DNA of 64,000 bases from Micromonospora sp. WMMD980 (GTDB taxonomy: Bacteria; Actinomycetota; Actinomycetes; Mycobacteriales; Micromonosporaceae), in assembly GCF_029626035.1 (NCBI RefSeq), contig NZ_JARUBE010000003.1, positions 5,084,001 to 5,148,000 of the forward strand. Reading direction: 5' to 3'. Position 1 is the first letter of the stretch. Each line of letters begins with the position of its first letter. A program made the translations under genes and the position numbers. Under the pieces are notes generated by a model. That model was not told where the DNA came from. It worked only from the letters and a program-made list of their open reading frames with translations, and did no database searches. Shown here piece by piece: positions 7,364-17,035 of the stretch.

Positions 7364-10135
7364 GTGAGTTCGGCCTCTGAACCGGTGGACCAACACGCGC
7401 CGGAAACGTACCTGCGAGCCGTCCGCGCCGTCATGAGCACCGGGCTGACTCTGGAGCAGGCGTTGGCCGGCTTCGTGCCGGAGGAACTACGGGACGAGGT
7501 CGCCCGGCGGTGGAACGCCGACCGCGTGACCCTCGAACCGGTTGCTGTGCTGTCCAGGGGTGGGCCGCGAGCGTGGTTCGACAGCTACGACCCTGCCGGC
7601 GGCTACTACTGGCCGCGGCTGCGAGAATGGCTGCTGGTCGAAAAGGGGCGCACCGAGAGCGCCATCGACGCGATCGACACGGCCACCGACAGAATTTTGT
7701 CGATGCTTGAAGACCCCCGGCCCGCCGGTCCCAGCGGCTTCCAGGTTCGGGGTCTGGTCGTCGGCTACGTGCAGAGCGGAAAGACCGCCAACTTCACCGC
7801 ACTGATCGCTAAGGCGTACGACGCGGGCTATCGCATCGTCATCGTGCTCTCCGGAATCCACAATTCGCTACGTCGACAGACGCAGCTGCGGCTCGAGGAC
7901 GAACTGGGCCTCGCCCCGGACGAGGTCGGCCGCCGAGGTGTCGGCGCTCCCGAGCAGGGGCGCCAGATCATCCGCATGACCGGCGCGGAGGTCTGGCAGG
8001 ACTTCCATCCCGGCACGGCCGACGCCAGTCTCCTGCAGGGCAACGTTCCCCTGATCTTCGTGATCAAGAAGAACGCGAGTGTGCTGCGTCGTCTGGTTGG
8101 CTGGCTCGAGGATCGGCAACCGGTCAGCACACCCGTGCTCGTCATCGACGACGAGGCCGACCAGGCAAGCATCAACACCGGCGGAAACAGACAGCTCCTC
8201 GATGAGGTCGTCGACTTGGTCGCTGACGACGTCGACGCCGCCGCTGACGGCCTGGACCGGGTGTCGGACCACACCCAGGCAGAGGAGATCAACCCCTCGG
8301 TCATCAACGGGCTCGTTCGGCGGCTGCTGCACCGCCTCAGGCGCGCCAGCTACGTCGGATACACTGCCACCCCGTTCGCCAACGTCCTCATCAACCACGA
8401 GGCGATGGACCGGGAGGTCGCCGAGGACCTGTATCCGCGGGATTTCATCGCTTCGCTCCCCCCGCCCCACGGCTACTACGGACCGGAACGCCTCTTCGGC
8501 CGTGAGGCGCTGGCCGGTGAGGGCGGCGAGAACGTCCAGGAGATCGATGTTATCCGTCAGGTGCGCGACCATGAGGCCCGCCTGCTCACGCCAGCCCGGG
8601 GGGCGCCTGCGGTGAACGCCCTTCCGCAGAGTCTCGACCACGCACTCGCAGATTTCATACTCGCCACGGCCGCCCGCGACACCCGCACTGGCGGCTCACC
8701 GGCGAGCGCGATGCTTATCCACGGATCCCAGTACACCTACCAGCAGGACGCCATTGCGGCGCTGGTCCGCGAACGGCTGTCCGTGCTGCGGCAGCGTTGG
8801 CGCTACGACAACGAGCACGCCTCACCCGAGTTCCAACGCCGTTGGGAGGAGAAGTTCGTCCCTGTCACCGACGCCATCGCGCCGGACCGACGCGTCGACT
8901 TTTCCGAGATCGAGCCGGCGGTCGCCCGTCTGTTCCGCGGAGAACTTCCCGTTCTCGTCCTGCACAACAGGTCCGCGGACGAGCTGGACTACGAGCGCAA
9001 CCCCGACCTGCGGGCGGTGGTCGTCGGCGGCAACAAACTGTCGCGCGGTCTGACGATCGAGGGTCTCCTCGTCTCGTACTACGTCCGTAACGCCAACTAT
9101 TTCGACACCCTGCTGCAGATGGGCCGGTGGTTCGGCTACCGCGAGGACTATGTCGACCTGACCCGGCTGTGGACCACCGCGGACCTCAACCAGCGCTTCC
9201 GGGACCTGGCAACCGCGGAGGAGGATCTCAGGCGCGAGATCCGGCTGTACGAGGTACTCGGAAAGACCCCTCGCGACTTCGCCCCCCGGATCCGGGCCCA
9301 TGAGACGATGCGCATCACCGCCCCGAACAGGATGGGCAGCGCACAGGAGATCAGTTACGACTTCTCGGGCACATTGTTTCAAACCATCCTGTTCCGCCTC
9401 GACGACCGGGACTGGCTGCGGTACAACCTCGACGCGACCCGCCGATTCCTGAGCAGACTCGGCCCACCGAACGCGACAGGCGCCGACGGTCTGCCCGCGT
9501 GGAGCGACGTGGACTGGCGCGATGTCGAGGAGTTCCTCGGCGACGCGGGGTACCGGACAGCGCCCGGCTCCCAACGCTCGAGTCTGGCCCTGCGCGAGTA
9601 CATTGCGACGCAGGCCAAGCACCGTGAACTGGCGCGGTGGAGGGTGGCTGTCCGCGGCCGGCAGAACATCGACACGGGCCTGGGCAGCGAGGACCTGCAC
9701 ATTCAGGGATGCGGACCCGTGGCCTGTATCAGCCGCGCCCGCCACGGGCTCTCCGAAACCAGCATTGGCTCGCTCGTCAACCCGGTCAGCCGCGGCAATC
9801 CGGGTGCCGGCGACGAGGACATCGGCCTCGGCGACGAGGACCGCAAGTGGGCGGCGGAGGTCGCGGAGAACAGCGACGTTAGCTACCCCGTCGCGCTGCG
9901 CCACCGGCGGACGCCCACGGAGGGGTTGCTCCTGCTCTACCCGATCAGCGCCTACAGCAGACCCAAGGAGCCGGCGTTGTCCGGCGAACCCAAGGGACAA
10001 CCCAGGCAACCGCTGTTCGACAATCCCGACGAGCAGGGCGAGACAGTCATTGGGATGGCGATCAGCTTCCCGGCCTCGGAGAGCCCGGGAACCATCCGCT
10101 ACGTCGTCGGGTCGCCCGGCCCGGTCACGGCATGA
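7364..10135 (+). CDS. Z1-domain ATPase, locus A
   Basis: This 923-residue Z1 protein belongs to a family of superfamily-II-like ATPases found with MutL/MORC ATPases, DUF4420 and AIPR in defence operons. The P-loop GLVVGYVQSGKTANF lies at about residues 129-143 and the Walker B VLVIDDEADQAS at about 258. YVGYTATPFANV follows at about 330, and late motifs GGNKLSRGLTIEGLL and LQMGRWFGYRED resemble helicase motifs V and VI. GTG 7364 is chosen because it sits 17 nt inside the end of the ATPase A gene, giving translational coupling; the frame further upstream is a shadow. Its stop overlaps the DUF4420 start as ATGA. The gene is intact, but its upstream partner is disrupted, so polar loss of expression is possible. 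Confidence 0.9.
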   Translation: MSSASEPVDQHAPETYLRAVRAVMSTGLTLEQALAGFVPEELRDEVARRWNADRVTLEPVAVLSRGGPRAWFDSYDPAGGYYWPRLREWLLVEKGRTESAIDAIDTATDRILSMLEDPRPAGPSGFQVRGLVVGYVQSGKTANFTALIAKAYDAGYRIVIVLSGIHNSLRRQTQLRLEDELGLAPDEVGRRGVGAPEQGRQIIRMTGAEVWQDFHPGTADASLLQGNVPLIFVIKKNASVLRRLVGWLEDRQPVSTPVLVIDDEADQASINTGGNRQLLDEVVDLVADDVDAAADGLDRVSDHTQAEEINPSVINGLVRRLLHRLRRASYVGYTATPFANVLINHEAMDREVAEDLYPRDFIASLPPPHGYYGPERLFGREALAGEGGENVQEIDVIRQVRDHEARLLTPARGAPAVNALPQSLDHALADFILATAARDTRTGGSPASAMLIHGSQYTYQQDAIAALVRERLSVLRQRWRYDNEHASPEFQRRWEEKFVPVTDAIAPDRRVDFSEIEPAVARLFRGELPVLVLHNRSADELDYERNPDLRAVVVGGNKLSRGLTIEGLLVSYYVRNANYFDTLLQMGRWFGYREDYVDLTRLWTTADLNQRFRDLATAEEDLRREIRLYEVLGKTPRDFAPRIRAHETMRITAPNRMGSAQEISYDFSGTLFQTILFRLDDRDWLRYNLDATRRFLSRLGPPNATGADGLPAWSDVDWRDVEEFLGDAGYRTAPGSQRSSLALREYIATQAKHRELARWRVAVRGRQNIDTGLGSEDLHIQGCGPVACISRARHGLSETSIGSLVNPVSRGNPGAGDEDIGLGDEDRKWAAEVAENSDVSYPVALRHRRTPTEGLLLLYPISAYSRPKEPALSGEPKGQPRQPLFDNPDEQGETVIGMAISFPASESPGTIRYVVGSPGPVTA

Positions 10136-11175
10136 CCGACGCCGACGAGCAGCGCCTGAGTGATCCGGAGGCTCTGGAGATCCTGTGGCGCTCGCTGCCG
10201 ACCCCGACCGGCCTGCAGTTGGAGGCGCAGCGCGTCGCAGACTGGCCCGGTGGACCGGTGCTGGCCGCGGTCGACGCCACCGGACGACGGCACCTGCTGA
10301 TCCCTCTGCCAGCATCCACGGGCTTTCGCGCACCACGACAGAGTCGAGGTCTATACGCCGAGGTCCGCCGACTGAGGGTCCACCGAACGGACGAGGACGA
10401 GAACTACTGGGTAGACCTCAGCTGCCCCGAGCCCGCTCTGCAGAGACTGTTCACGTCCTTCGCGCAGGAAGTTGTCAACGCGTTGTCCGCCAGCTCGTCG
10501 GCCGACCCAGCTGCCATCACTGACACGGCGGAGCGGTGGCGCAAGTTCTGGTCTGTTCCGGCCGAGGGCCTCGGCGTCGGCGCCCAACTCGGACTGATCG
10601 GCGAACTCTGGCTGCTCACCCGCTGGTTGCCGTCTCTCACCCGGTACGCGGTCAGGTCGTGGCAGGGACCGTTGGGCGGAAGGCACGACTTCACCAGCAC
10701 CCGGCTGTCGGTCGAGGTGAAGACGAGCGGCTCCTCTACCGGACCCACAGTCCACCGGATCGGCTCGCTCGATCAGCTGGCTACGCCCGTGTCCGGCGTC
10801 CTGTACCTGATGTCGCTGCGGCTGACGGCCGATCCTCTGGGCGAGATCACTCTCGACGACCTGATCCGGGAGGCTCGCACATCGGTCCGACACGACGATC
10901 TTCTCGCCGACGATTTCGACAAGCGCCTCGCCTCAGCCGGCTGGACTCCGGCCGACCTGGGTAGGTACGACGGATCGTGGCGGCTGCTCCACCAGTCGCT
11001 CTACGAGGTTGGCGAGGGCTTCCCACGCTTGACGTCCGCGACGTTCCCTACAGGCCTACCGACCGGGATCACCGATGTCGGATACACGCTCGACACTACG
11101 GCCTGCCGCGACTGGCTCGTCGCGGATGATCCACGGGCAACTACCGCGCTGTCCGCCCTCGCCTCCGTTCGGTGA
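10132..11175 (+). CDS. DUF4420 PD-(D/E)XK nuclease-like protein, locus A
   Basis: The 347-residue protein matches the DUF4420 family, predicted PD-(D/E)XK nucleases tied to Z1/MutL-like defence operons. The nuclease core is visible at about residues 155-205: LGLIGELWLLTRWL supplies the first Glu, GRHDFTSTRLSVEVKTSGSS the Asp and the E-x-K. The C-terminal half holds a conserved helical region and ends TALSALASVR. ATG 10132 overlaps the Z1 stop (ATGA), so the two are coupled. The start of DUF4268, which converges from the other strand, is far off; its stop is 50 bp away. Intact; the paralogue in locus B is interrupted. Confidence 0.85.
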   Translation: MTDADEQRLSDPEALEILWRSLPTPTGLQLEAQRVADWPGGPVLAAVDATGRRHLLIPLPASTGFRAPRQSRGLYAEVRRLRVHRTDEDENYWVDLSCPEPALQRLFTSFAQEVVNALSASSSADPAAITDTAERWRKFWSVPAEGLGVGAQLGLIGELWLLTRWLPSLTRYAVRSWQGPLGGRHDFTSTRLSVEVKTSGSSTGPTVHRIGSLDQLATPVSGVLYLMSLRLTADPLGEITLDDLIREARTSVRHDDLLADDFDKRLASAGWTPADLGRYDGSWRLLHQSLYEVGEGFPRLTSATFPTGLPTGITDVGYTLDTTACRDWLVADDPRATTALSALASVR

Positions 11176-11224
11176 CCGGGGTGACCGGGCCTTCTGACAC
11201 CTCGGCCGGTCGCCGGTGGGCGGA

Positions 11225-12241
11225 TCACCGTCCCATCGGGGTCATCGACCCGAACACGTTGGTCATCGCCGTACGCAGCCTGGTCTGGCAAGCGATGAAC
11301 CACTCGACATACTCCTGCCAGTCCTCGGTCAACCCGATCTGACCAGTGCGGTAGTCCGCGATCCGGCACCCCTTCTTGCCGATGAGCGGATCGAACCGCA
11401 GAGGTCCGCCGTAGGTGCCCTCGATGGTCTCCCGCTTCGCCTCGGCGGCCGCGAAGCGGGCGTCGTTCAGGGCAGGCTCGGGACTCTCGAAGAAGATCTC
11501 GCTGCATAGACCCGCTCGGCCGAACGAGCACCTGAAGGTAATCCCGGTGGTTCCAGACGGCAGGGCGAGCCAGTTCTGCACAAGCCCCTTGCCCGACCGC
11601 GTCCAGTCGAGTTGGCGACCGGACAGCTCGGCCAACATCTGCGTCCAGAACCTCTGGTACGCCTGGCCCTTCGACGAACCGCCCTCCGCCTGGGCCTTCG
11701 CCCTGACCGACTTACCCCAGTCGTTGGGCTGAGCGACGAGCCGCAGCAGAGGAGCTGGCGGGGAAGCCGCGATGCGGACGACGCCGACCTCGACGCCGAA
11801 GAACCTCGTCGCCTCGTCGGTGCGGGTATTGAGCCAGTCGAGGGCGGCACGGTGCTCCTCACGGAATCGCGTCGCGATCCAGACCACGTTTACCGCGTCG
11901 GTGCCGCCGGCGTAGGTCAACAGCTGGCCGAGATTGGTGTGGTCCGTCGGCGCGAGCTGGTTCTCAACGATCACCAACTCGCCGGTTGCCTGGTCCACGC
12001 CGATGAGATCAAGGGCGAACGTGCCCACCGGATGCTCGGCAGCGGAAAGCTCGAGATCCATGCCCAGCACGTCGCCGAGGGCCCCGGCATTCGCCAACAG
12101 CCACGGTGTGAAGTCGTGGGCCTCGTGCGGCCAGACCTCCCGCGCGTCGACCACCTCCAGCCTTCCCAACTGGAGCCACCCCGCCGTCGGGCCCTCCTCC
12201 GCCGAAGGCGTGCCCGCGCCTCGGGGCGCATCAGCGTGCAT
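11225..12241 (-). CDS. DUF4268-domain protein with endonuclease-like N-terminus, locus B
   Basis: The protein has 338 residues. The N-terminal half (about 25-170) looks like a PD-(D/E)XK fold: DFTPWLLANAGALGDVLGMD, then TFALDLIGVDQATGELVIVE with the Asp, then ENQLAPTDHTNLGQLLTYAG with a Glu-x-Gln in place of the usual E-x-K. The C-terminal half (about 195-330) is the DUF4268 region (YQRFWTQMLAEL ... MTNVFGSMTPMGR). Family members occur in restriction/defence islands; biochemistry is not established. ATG 12241 lies 11 nt inside the end of Z1-B, so it is the last gene of the locus B operon, which suggests it works with that system. Confidence 0.75.
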   Translation of the reverse strand: MHADAPRGAGTPSAEEGPTAGWLQLGRLEVVDAREVWPHEAHDFTPWLLANAGALGDVLGMDLELSAAEHPVGTFALDLIGVDQATGELVIVENQLAPTDHTNLGQLLTYAGGTDAVNVVWIATRFREEHRAALDWLNTRTDEATRFFGVEVGVVRIAASPPAPLLRLVAQPNDWGKSVRAKAQAEGGSSKGQAYQRFWTQMLAELSGRQLDWTRSGKGLVQNWLALPSGTTGITFRCSFGRAGLCSEIFFESPEPALNDARFAAAEAKRETIEGTYGGPLRFDPLIGKKGCRIADYRTGQIGLTEDWQEYVEWFIACQTRLRTAMTNVFGSMTPMGR

Positions 12242-15134
12242 CGACTACCAGCGCTCTCGGGTTCGCCCTGTCCAAGGTCACCCAGTGCATCAGTTTCCCG
12301 CCGGCCGGCGCGGCGGTTAGGGGAGTGACTAAATGGAATCCGATGGTGATCTTCTCGGAGGAGATGACCTCATTCTGGTTGCCGTCAAGGTTGTCCCTCT
12401 CGACGGTCGGGTAGAGGATGACCGATCCGGTGGCCTCGCCCCTGAGCGCATCGGCCCCCGGATCCGGAATCGAGGTGTCGACCCCGGCGATTCTCGTGGC
12501 CGCGTTGCGGTGTCGATCCTCGCTGAAGACCCGGAACGAGGCGCCGGACGAGGTGCGTTGGCGCTCGAAGACGCTGAACGGCCCGTGCCCGGCGACGACG
12601 CGTCGGGTGGTGGACCTGGTCTGTTGGGGTATGAGCACGACCCACCGTGCGAGTTGATCGGGACGCAGTTGGCGTAGCCACGCAAGTTCCGGTTGGAAGG
12701 TGTCGTCGGCCAGCCACTTGATGTTGCCGAGGACGGTCAGGAGTGTTGCGTGACTGACAACTGCCACTCCCGCCTCGTAGGTGGTCTTGGCTCCCGGGAC
12801 TGCGAACTCGACAGTCCGTTGGGTTGCGGCAGCGAGCAGTGGCTTCCACTGCTCGAGGTTGTGCTTGATCTTTGTCGTGGACGTCGGGAAGGCCACGGGT
12901 TCCATGGGCTTGCCCGGTGAGCTCTTCATGACGAGCTTGGCGTTCCACATCTTGTTGCGACCGGTCGGGCGCAGATCCGGGCGGTGTTGGGCGATCAGGG
13001 GTGGGATCTGTCGAGGGGTCAGCTGCGGCGTACCGTCGGCCGGGTCCGCGTACTGGCGCAGTTCGCGACGGAGGAAGTCCTCGTCGCGGCAGGCGGCCTC
13101 GAACATGTCGTGCAGGTCTGGGGTGGTGTAGAGGCGGACCAGGTCTCGGTAGCCGGGTCGGAAGCCGAACCAGCGGCCCATCTGCATGAGGGTGTCGACC
13201 TGAGCCGTGGCGCGCCGGTAGTAGGTGACGGTAAGCCCTTCGACGGTGAAACCACGAGCGAGCTTGTTGCCGCCGACGAGGATGCGCCAGATCTCCCGCT
13301 GGTCGAAGTCGAGGCTCTCCTGCTGCCTCTCAAGGTCGGTGTCGCTGTTCACGACGATGACCGGGCTGCCGTTACGGTCGGCGGGGCTAATGAGTCTGAG
13401 CGCCTCGCCGATGTCGTCGCGCAGGTCGTCGAAATCGGCCGGTGCAAGCAGTGTGGGTGCCTGCGCGCGAGATACGGGCAGGACGTCGGTGATGTACAGG
13501 TCGCGTAGCCGCGCCAATCCGCTAGGCCGGTAGTAGCCGGCGGTGTTCCACAGGTGGCCGATCAGCTCGGCTGTCTGCCGGTGGGAGTCTTTGCCCATTG
13601 CCTCGTGAACGAGCATGGTGTGGTGCCGGTAGGACGTTCCGTGCCGTTGTCGGTACAACTTGAGGGCACCGGTGAGGACGAACATGTCCACGGCGTGGCG
13701 CAGTTCGCCGTCGTCGGGTTCGTCGGCGAGGTACCGGACGTGGGCCCGCTCCTTCGAGGTTTCGAGGGGACGCTGTTCGAGGGCTAGTTCGGCGTCGAAG
13801 TCGTGGAAGTCCTCTGCGCCCATGTAGCCAGCGGGACGCGGCAGGGAGATGAGGAAGTCGCGGGGGAAGATGTCCTCGACGTCGGAGGGGTCGATGAACA
13901 CGTTGGCGTACGGGGTGGCGGTGTAGCCGACGTACTGGGCGCGGGGCATCATTCGCAGCAGTTGCCCGATGAGCCGGTTGATCGCGGTGCGTTTTCTGCT
14001 GTCCTCCTTCCACTTCTTCGGGCTGACGGTGTTGACCGACGCCTGGTCAGACTCGTCGTCGATGATGAGGACGGGCACCTCGCCGAGACGCTCACTGATG
14101 CGACCCAGGTCCGCCACCAGTGCTTCGAGGACGGAGGCGTTCTTCTTGGCGACAACGAGACGGGCGTCGCTGGTGTGAAGATTCGCTGGGTCAAAAAACT
14201 TCCGGTTACGCTCGCGCCCCCTGAACTCGAGGGCGGAGAAACCCATCTTGAGCCGCTTGTAGTCGCCGGCATGGTTGCTCAAGCGGTGGATGTCGGGGTA
14301 TCCGGCGTCGGAGGGTCGCCCCCCATGTCGGACGAAGCAGTCGCCCTTCCAGTCGGGGTCGTTCTGGTACTCGTGGACCTTCTGGTCGTGGGGGGAGATC
14401 TCCCGTTCGATGTTCTCCCGACCGCACAGTTCGATGTCGAGACGCCGCTGGGTCTGTGCGCGCAGCATGTTCGTGGTGCCGGTGAGGACGATGACGAGCC
14501 GGTACCCGGCGTCAACGGCCTTGGCCACGACGCCGGTGAAATTGGCGGTCTTGCCGCTCTGGACGTATCCAACGACGAGGCCCTTGGCCTGGTACGCAAC
14601 GGGTCGAGTCGGGTCGGACAGACGCCGGACGACCTCCTCGGTGGCCCTGTCGAGGTCAGCGACAGCGTCGGGGTTTCGCCACTTGTCGAGCAGGTAACGG
14701 TGATAGTGCGCCCAATAGAAGGTGCGCTCGGTGCGGCGTTGCGGGGTGCGCCACTCCTCCCAGTCGTCGGCGATGACGATGACCCCGTCTGCGACGGCGT
14801 AGGGGAACAGGTCGGCGATTAGGTCCGCCGTCGGGTCGTCGACGGCGAGCGCGGCCATCACCGCCGCGCGCCGTTCGGCGGTGTTGTGGCTGGTGCCATC
14901 GGTCCAAGGGGCGCTGCTCTGCTCATGGTCCCACCCGGCCAGCGTGTGTGCGATCTGCTGGCGTAGGGCATCTTCAGGTCCGGCGTCGCGCAGGTGGGTC
15001 AGAAGCGCGGAGCCGTTGGCAATGTCGGGGGCGTCAGCGCCCAGCATGGCGGCCAAGGCGTGCAGACGCTTGGGGCCCGTGCGCTGCATGGCGGCAAGCG
15101 CCGCACTGTATGCGGTGGTGACGATGTCGCTCAT
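12231..15134 (-). CDS. Z1-domain ATPase, locus B
   Basis: This Z1-family ATPase of 967 residues has P-loop GLVVGYVQSGKTANFTGVV (about 182-200), Walker B VLIIDDESDQASVNT, then YVGYTATPYANVFIDPSDVE. The C-terminal helicase-like motifs are GGNKLARGFTVEGLTVTYY and LMQMGRWFGFRPGYRDLVRL. It is recognisably the same family as Z1-A but diverged and longer at the N-terminus. The ATG overlaps the stop of DUF4420-B (ATGA), and its own stop overlaps the DUF4268 start. The gene is intact, but the IS5-type insertion lies immediately upstream in the operon and may be polar. Confidence 0.9.
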   Translation of the reverse strand: MSDIVTTAYSAALAAMQRTGPKRLHALAAMLGADAPDIANGSALLTHLRDAGPEDALRQQIAHTLAGWDHEQSSAPWTDGTSHNTAERRAAVMAALAVDDPTADLIADLFPYAVADGVIVIADDWEEWRTPQRRTERTFYWAHYHRYLLDKWRNPDAVADLDRATEEVVRRLSDPTRPVAYQAKGLVVGYVQSGKTANFTGVVAKAVDAGYRLVIVLTGTTNMLRAQTQRRLDIELCGRENIEREISPHDQKVHEYQNDPDWKGDCFVRHGGRPSDAGYPDIHRLSNHAGDYKRLKMGFSALEFRGRERNRKFFDPANLHTSDARLVVAKKNASVLEALVADLGRISERLGEVPVLIIDDESDQASVNTVSPKKWKEDSRKRTAINRLIGQLLRMMPRAQYVGYTATPYANVFIDPSDVEDIFPRDFLISLPRPAGYMGAEDFHDFDAELALEQRPLETSKERAHVRYLADEPDDGELRHAVDMFVLTGALKLYRQRHGTSYRHHTMLVHEAMGKDSHRQTAELIGHLWNTAGYYRPSGLARLRDLYITDVLPVSRAQAPTLLAPADFDDLRDDIGEALRLISPADRNGSPVIVVNSDTDLERQQESLDFDQREIWRILVGGNKLARGFTVEGLTVTYYRRATAQVDTLMQMGRWFGFRPGYRDLVRLYTTPDLHDMFEAACRDEDFLRRELRQYADPADGTPQLTPRQIPPLIAQHRPDLRPTGRNKMWNAKLVMKSSPGKPMEPVAFPTSTTKIKHNLEQWKPLLAAATQRTVEFAVPGAKTTYEAGVAVVSHATLLTVLGNIKWLADDTFQPELAWLRQLRPDQLARWVVLIPQQTRSTTRRVVAGHGPFSVFERQRTSSGASFRVFSEDRHRNAATRIAGVDTSIPDPGADALRGEATGSVILYPTVERDNLDGNQNEVISSEKITIGFHLVTPLTAAPAGGKLMHWVTLDRANPRALVVDAR

Positions 15135-15442
15135 GGCAGTTCCCGTTGTCCCCTCGCGAGTACGTCGGTCAGGATTTGCGGCGTCTCATCGTCGCTGAGC
15201 CCGGTCAGGTCCAGCCGGTAGCGGATGTCGGTCACACGGGTGCCGTCGACACCGGCCTGAGTAAGCAGCTGCGTTGTTAGGCGGGGAAACGCTTCGGTAA
15301 CCGCAAATGCCTGAGGACGGGTTCGTAGTCGCCAGCGACGCTGGCAGGTGGCCGTGTACCGGTCACGCCAGCCCGAGGCTTGCAACAGGCCGTCGAATTC
15401 GGTGTGCCGGGTCGTGGTGGGCAGAAGGGCACGGGCTCTACT

Positions 15443-16358
15443 GAGCCATTTCCAAGCTGATTTGGCAGCTCAGGGCGGGTGCGGCGGTCCCGGTGATCGA
15501 TGGGTGCGAGGCTCCAGGTAGGACAGCTGTCGACCAAGACTCGAAGCCCTAACCGGGAGCCTCGCCATGCTGTCCTACCCCGCCACGATTCCGTTGTCCA
15601 GCCGCACCCTGAACCACCTCGCCGAACGCATCCGCGGCCACCGCAAGCAGCACCGATCCCGGTGGCGGCGCCTCACACCCGGCCGGCAGGCGCTGCTGGC
15701 TCTGGCCCATCTGCGCAACGGCGACACCTACACCCGACTCGCGGCCGGCTTCGAGATCGGCGTCGCCACCGCCTGGCGCTACGTCCAGGAGGCGATAGCC
15801 CTGCTCAGCTCGGCAGCCGACGACCTGGACACCGCGATGCGACGCATCCGGCTACTGGCGTACGCGATCCTGGACGGCACGCTGATCCCGATCGACCGAG
15901 TCGCCGAGCAGAAGCCCTACTACAGCGGCAAACACAAACGCCACGGCGTGAACGTGCAGGTCATCGCGGACGCCGCCGGCCGGCTCGTGTGGGCATCACC
16001 GGCACTGCCCGGTTCGGCACACGACCTGAGCGCCGCCCGCCATCACGGCATCATCGATGCCCTGACCAGCGCGGACGTGATGACCTTCGCCGACAAGGGC
16101 TACCAGGGCGCCCACGGTAGTGTCCGCACCCCGTTCAAGCGGCGCCGCTTCCGACCGAAGCTGTCACGCAGGCAGAAGGCCGTGAACCGGGCCCACGCGA
16201 AGATCCGCGCCCGCGGAGAACGAGCGATCGCCACACTCAAGACCTGGAAGATCCTGGTCAAGCTGCGATCCTGCCCACGCCGAGCCACCGCGATCGTCCA
16301 AGCCATTCTCGTCCTGCACCACGTCGAAGCGAACCGCTACGCAGGATGAAAATGGCTC
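15443..16358 (+). mobile_element. IS5-family insertion sequence (about 916 bp)
   Basis: Ends GAGCCATTT (15443) and AAATGGCTC (ending 16358) are inverted repeats. They are flanked by the direct triplet ACT at 15440-15442 and 16359-16361. A 3-bp duplication and sub-1-kb size fit the ISL2-like group of IS5. The insertion splits the DUF4420-B gene. Confidence 0.88.
15567..16349 (+). CDS. IS5-family transposase (DDE_Tnp_4 type)
   Basis: The 260-residue transposase has an N-terminal helix-turn-helix (TYTRLAAGFEIGVATAWRYV, about 53-72). Its DDE core shows YAILDGTLIPIDRV (first Asp), VMTFADKGYQGAHG (second Asp) and RARGERAIATLKTWKIL (Glu). Length and motif spacing are those of single-ORF IS5-group enzymes. 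ATG 15567 is the only good start, and the frame ends 9 nt before the right inverted repeat. There is no visible damage. Confidence 0.9.
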   Translation: MLSYPATIPLSSRTLNHLAERIRGHRKQHRSRWRRLTPGRQALLALAHLRNGDTYTRLAAGFEIGVATAWRYVQEAIALLSSAADDLDTAMRRIRLLAYAILDGTLIPIDRVAEQKPYYSGKHKRHGVNVQVIADAAGRLVWASPALPGSAHDLSAARHHGIIDALTSADVMTFADKGYQGAHGSVRTPFKRRRFRPKLSRRQKAVNRAHAKIRARGERAIATLKTWKILVKLRSCPRRATAIVQAILVLHHVEANRYAG

Positions 16359-17035
16359 ACTGATAAGTTCCGGGAGGGAACAACCGCCGCTGCCCGCCGC
16401 GGTGATCTGCAGGGACACCAGCCAGAGCGGCCGGTCGCCGGTCGCGACCATCTGGGTCAGCGAGGAGATCCAGTGCGCGCGTCGCTCCGACGTCGTGGTC
16501 TTGACCTCGACGTCGTGCTCGTCCAGCCCGAAGTCGTGTTCCTCGGCCTGCCCGCCGCGCCATGCCGTCAGTGCGGCGTCCGGCCCGACGACGTGCACGA
16601 GGCCTGCGAGGAACAGCAGTTCTCCGACAAGCCCGGTTTCCCTTTCCTGCGACAGGACATCCTCCGTCTGCAGGAGGTGGCCCAAGCGACGCAGGGTCTC
16701 GGCGAGCGCGGCAGTCAATGTCTGCTGATCTAGCTGGACTCGATCGGCTACAGCGCACAGCAGCGGGTAGGCGTCAACGAAAAGCCGCGGATCGGTGACG
16801 GCGATCTCGATCATGCGTTGTCCGTCGTGGTGGACGGTGTGCGCGGTGAGGTGTTCGAGGCCGGCTGGTGGAACCTCGTGGGGCGTGGCAGGCCCGCGTA
16901 GCCCGATGCGGGAGGCGTGAGGGTCGACGAAGAGCACGAGCCGCGGCGATCCCGGGATGGGATGGTCGATCGGGGCCCGGGTGCGCAGGTAGGCGTTGAA
17001 GCTGTCGGTGCTGAGGTGACGGTCTGCTGCTGTGG

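Larger units (their letters stand above)
3156..7380 (+). pseudogene. MORC/MutL-like GHKL ATPase, locus A, split by two IS elements
   Basis: Coding pieces are 3156-3460, 4802-4992 and 6446-7380. Removing each IS with one copy of its target duplication (TGTCCCAGTG; CTAG) gives one uninterrupted frame of 476 residues. Its GHKL ATP-binding motifs are intact: AVADLIDNSV (Mg/ATP Asn box), IVDDGSGMT (G1) and GKFGLGLKTASLSQC (G2). The joins read LSQC-RRISVASRT and VVMWEDL-DRILSFRDPW, matching the intact paralogue at 22907-24223 (LSQCRSLTVVSR; VLWRGLDRVLPER). A Pro-rich linker follows at about residues 360-420. Family members accompany Z1 and DUF4420 proteins in restriction-like defence operons. ATG 3156 has GAGGGGG 7 nt upstream. 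The Z1 gene overlaps its end by 17 nt. As it stands the gene is inactive. Confidence 0.9.
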
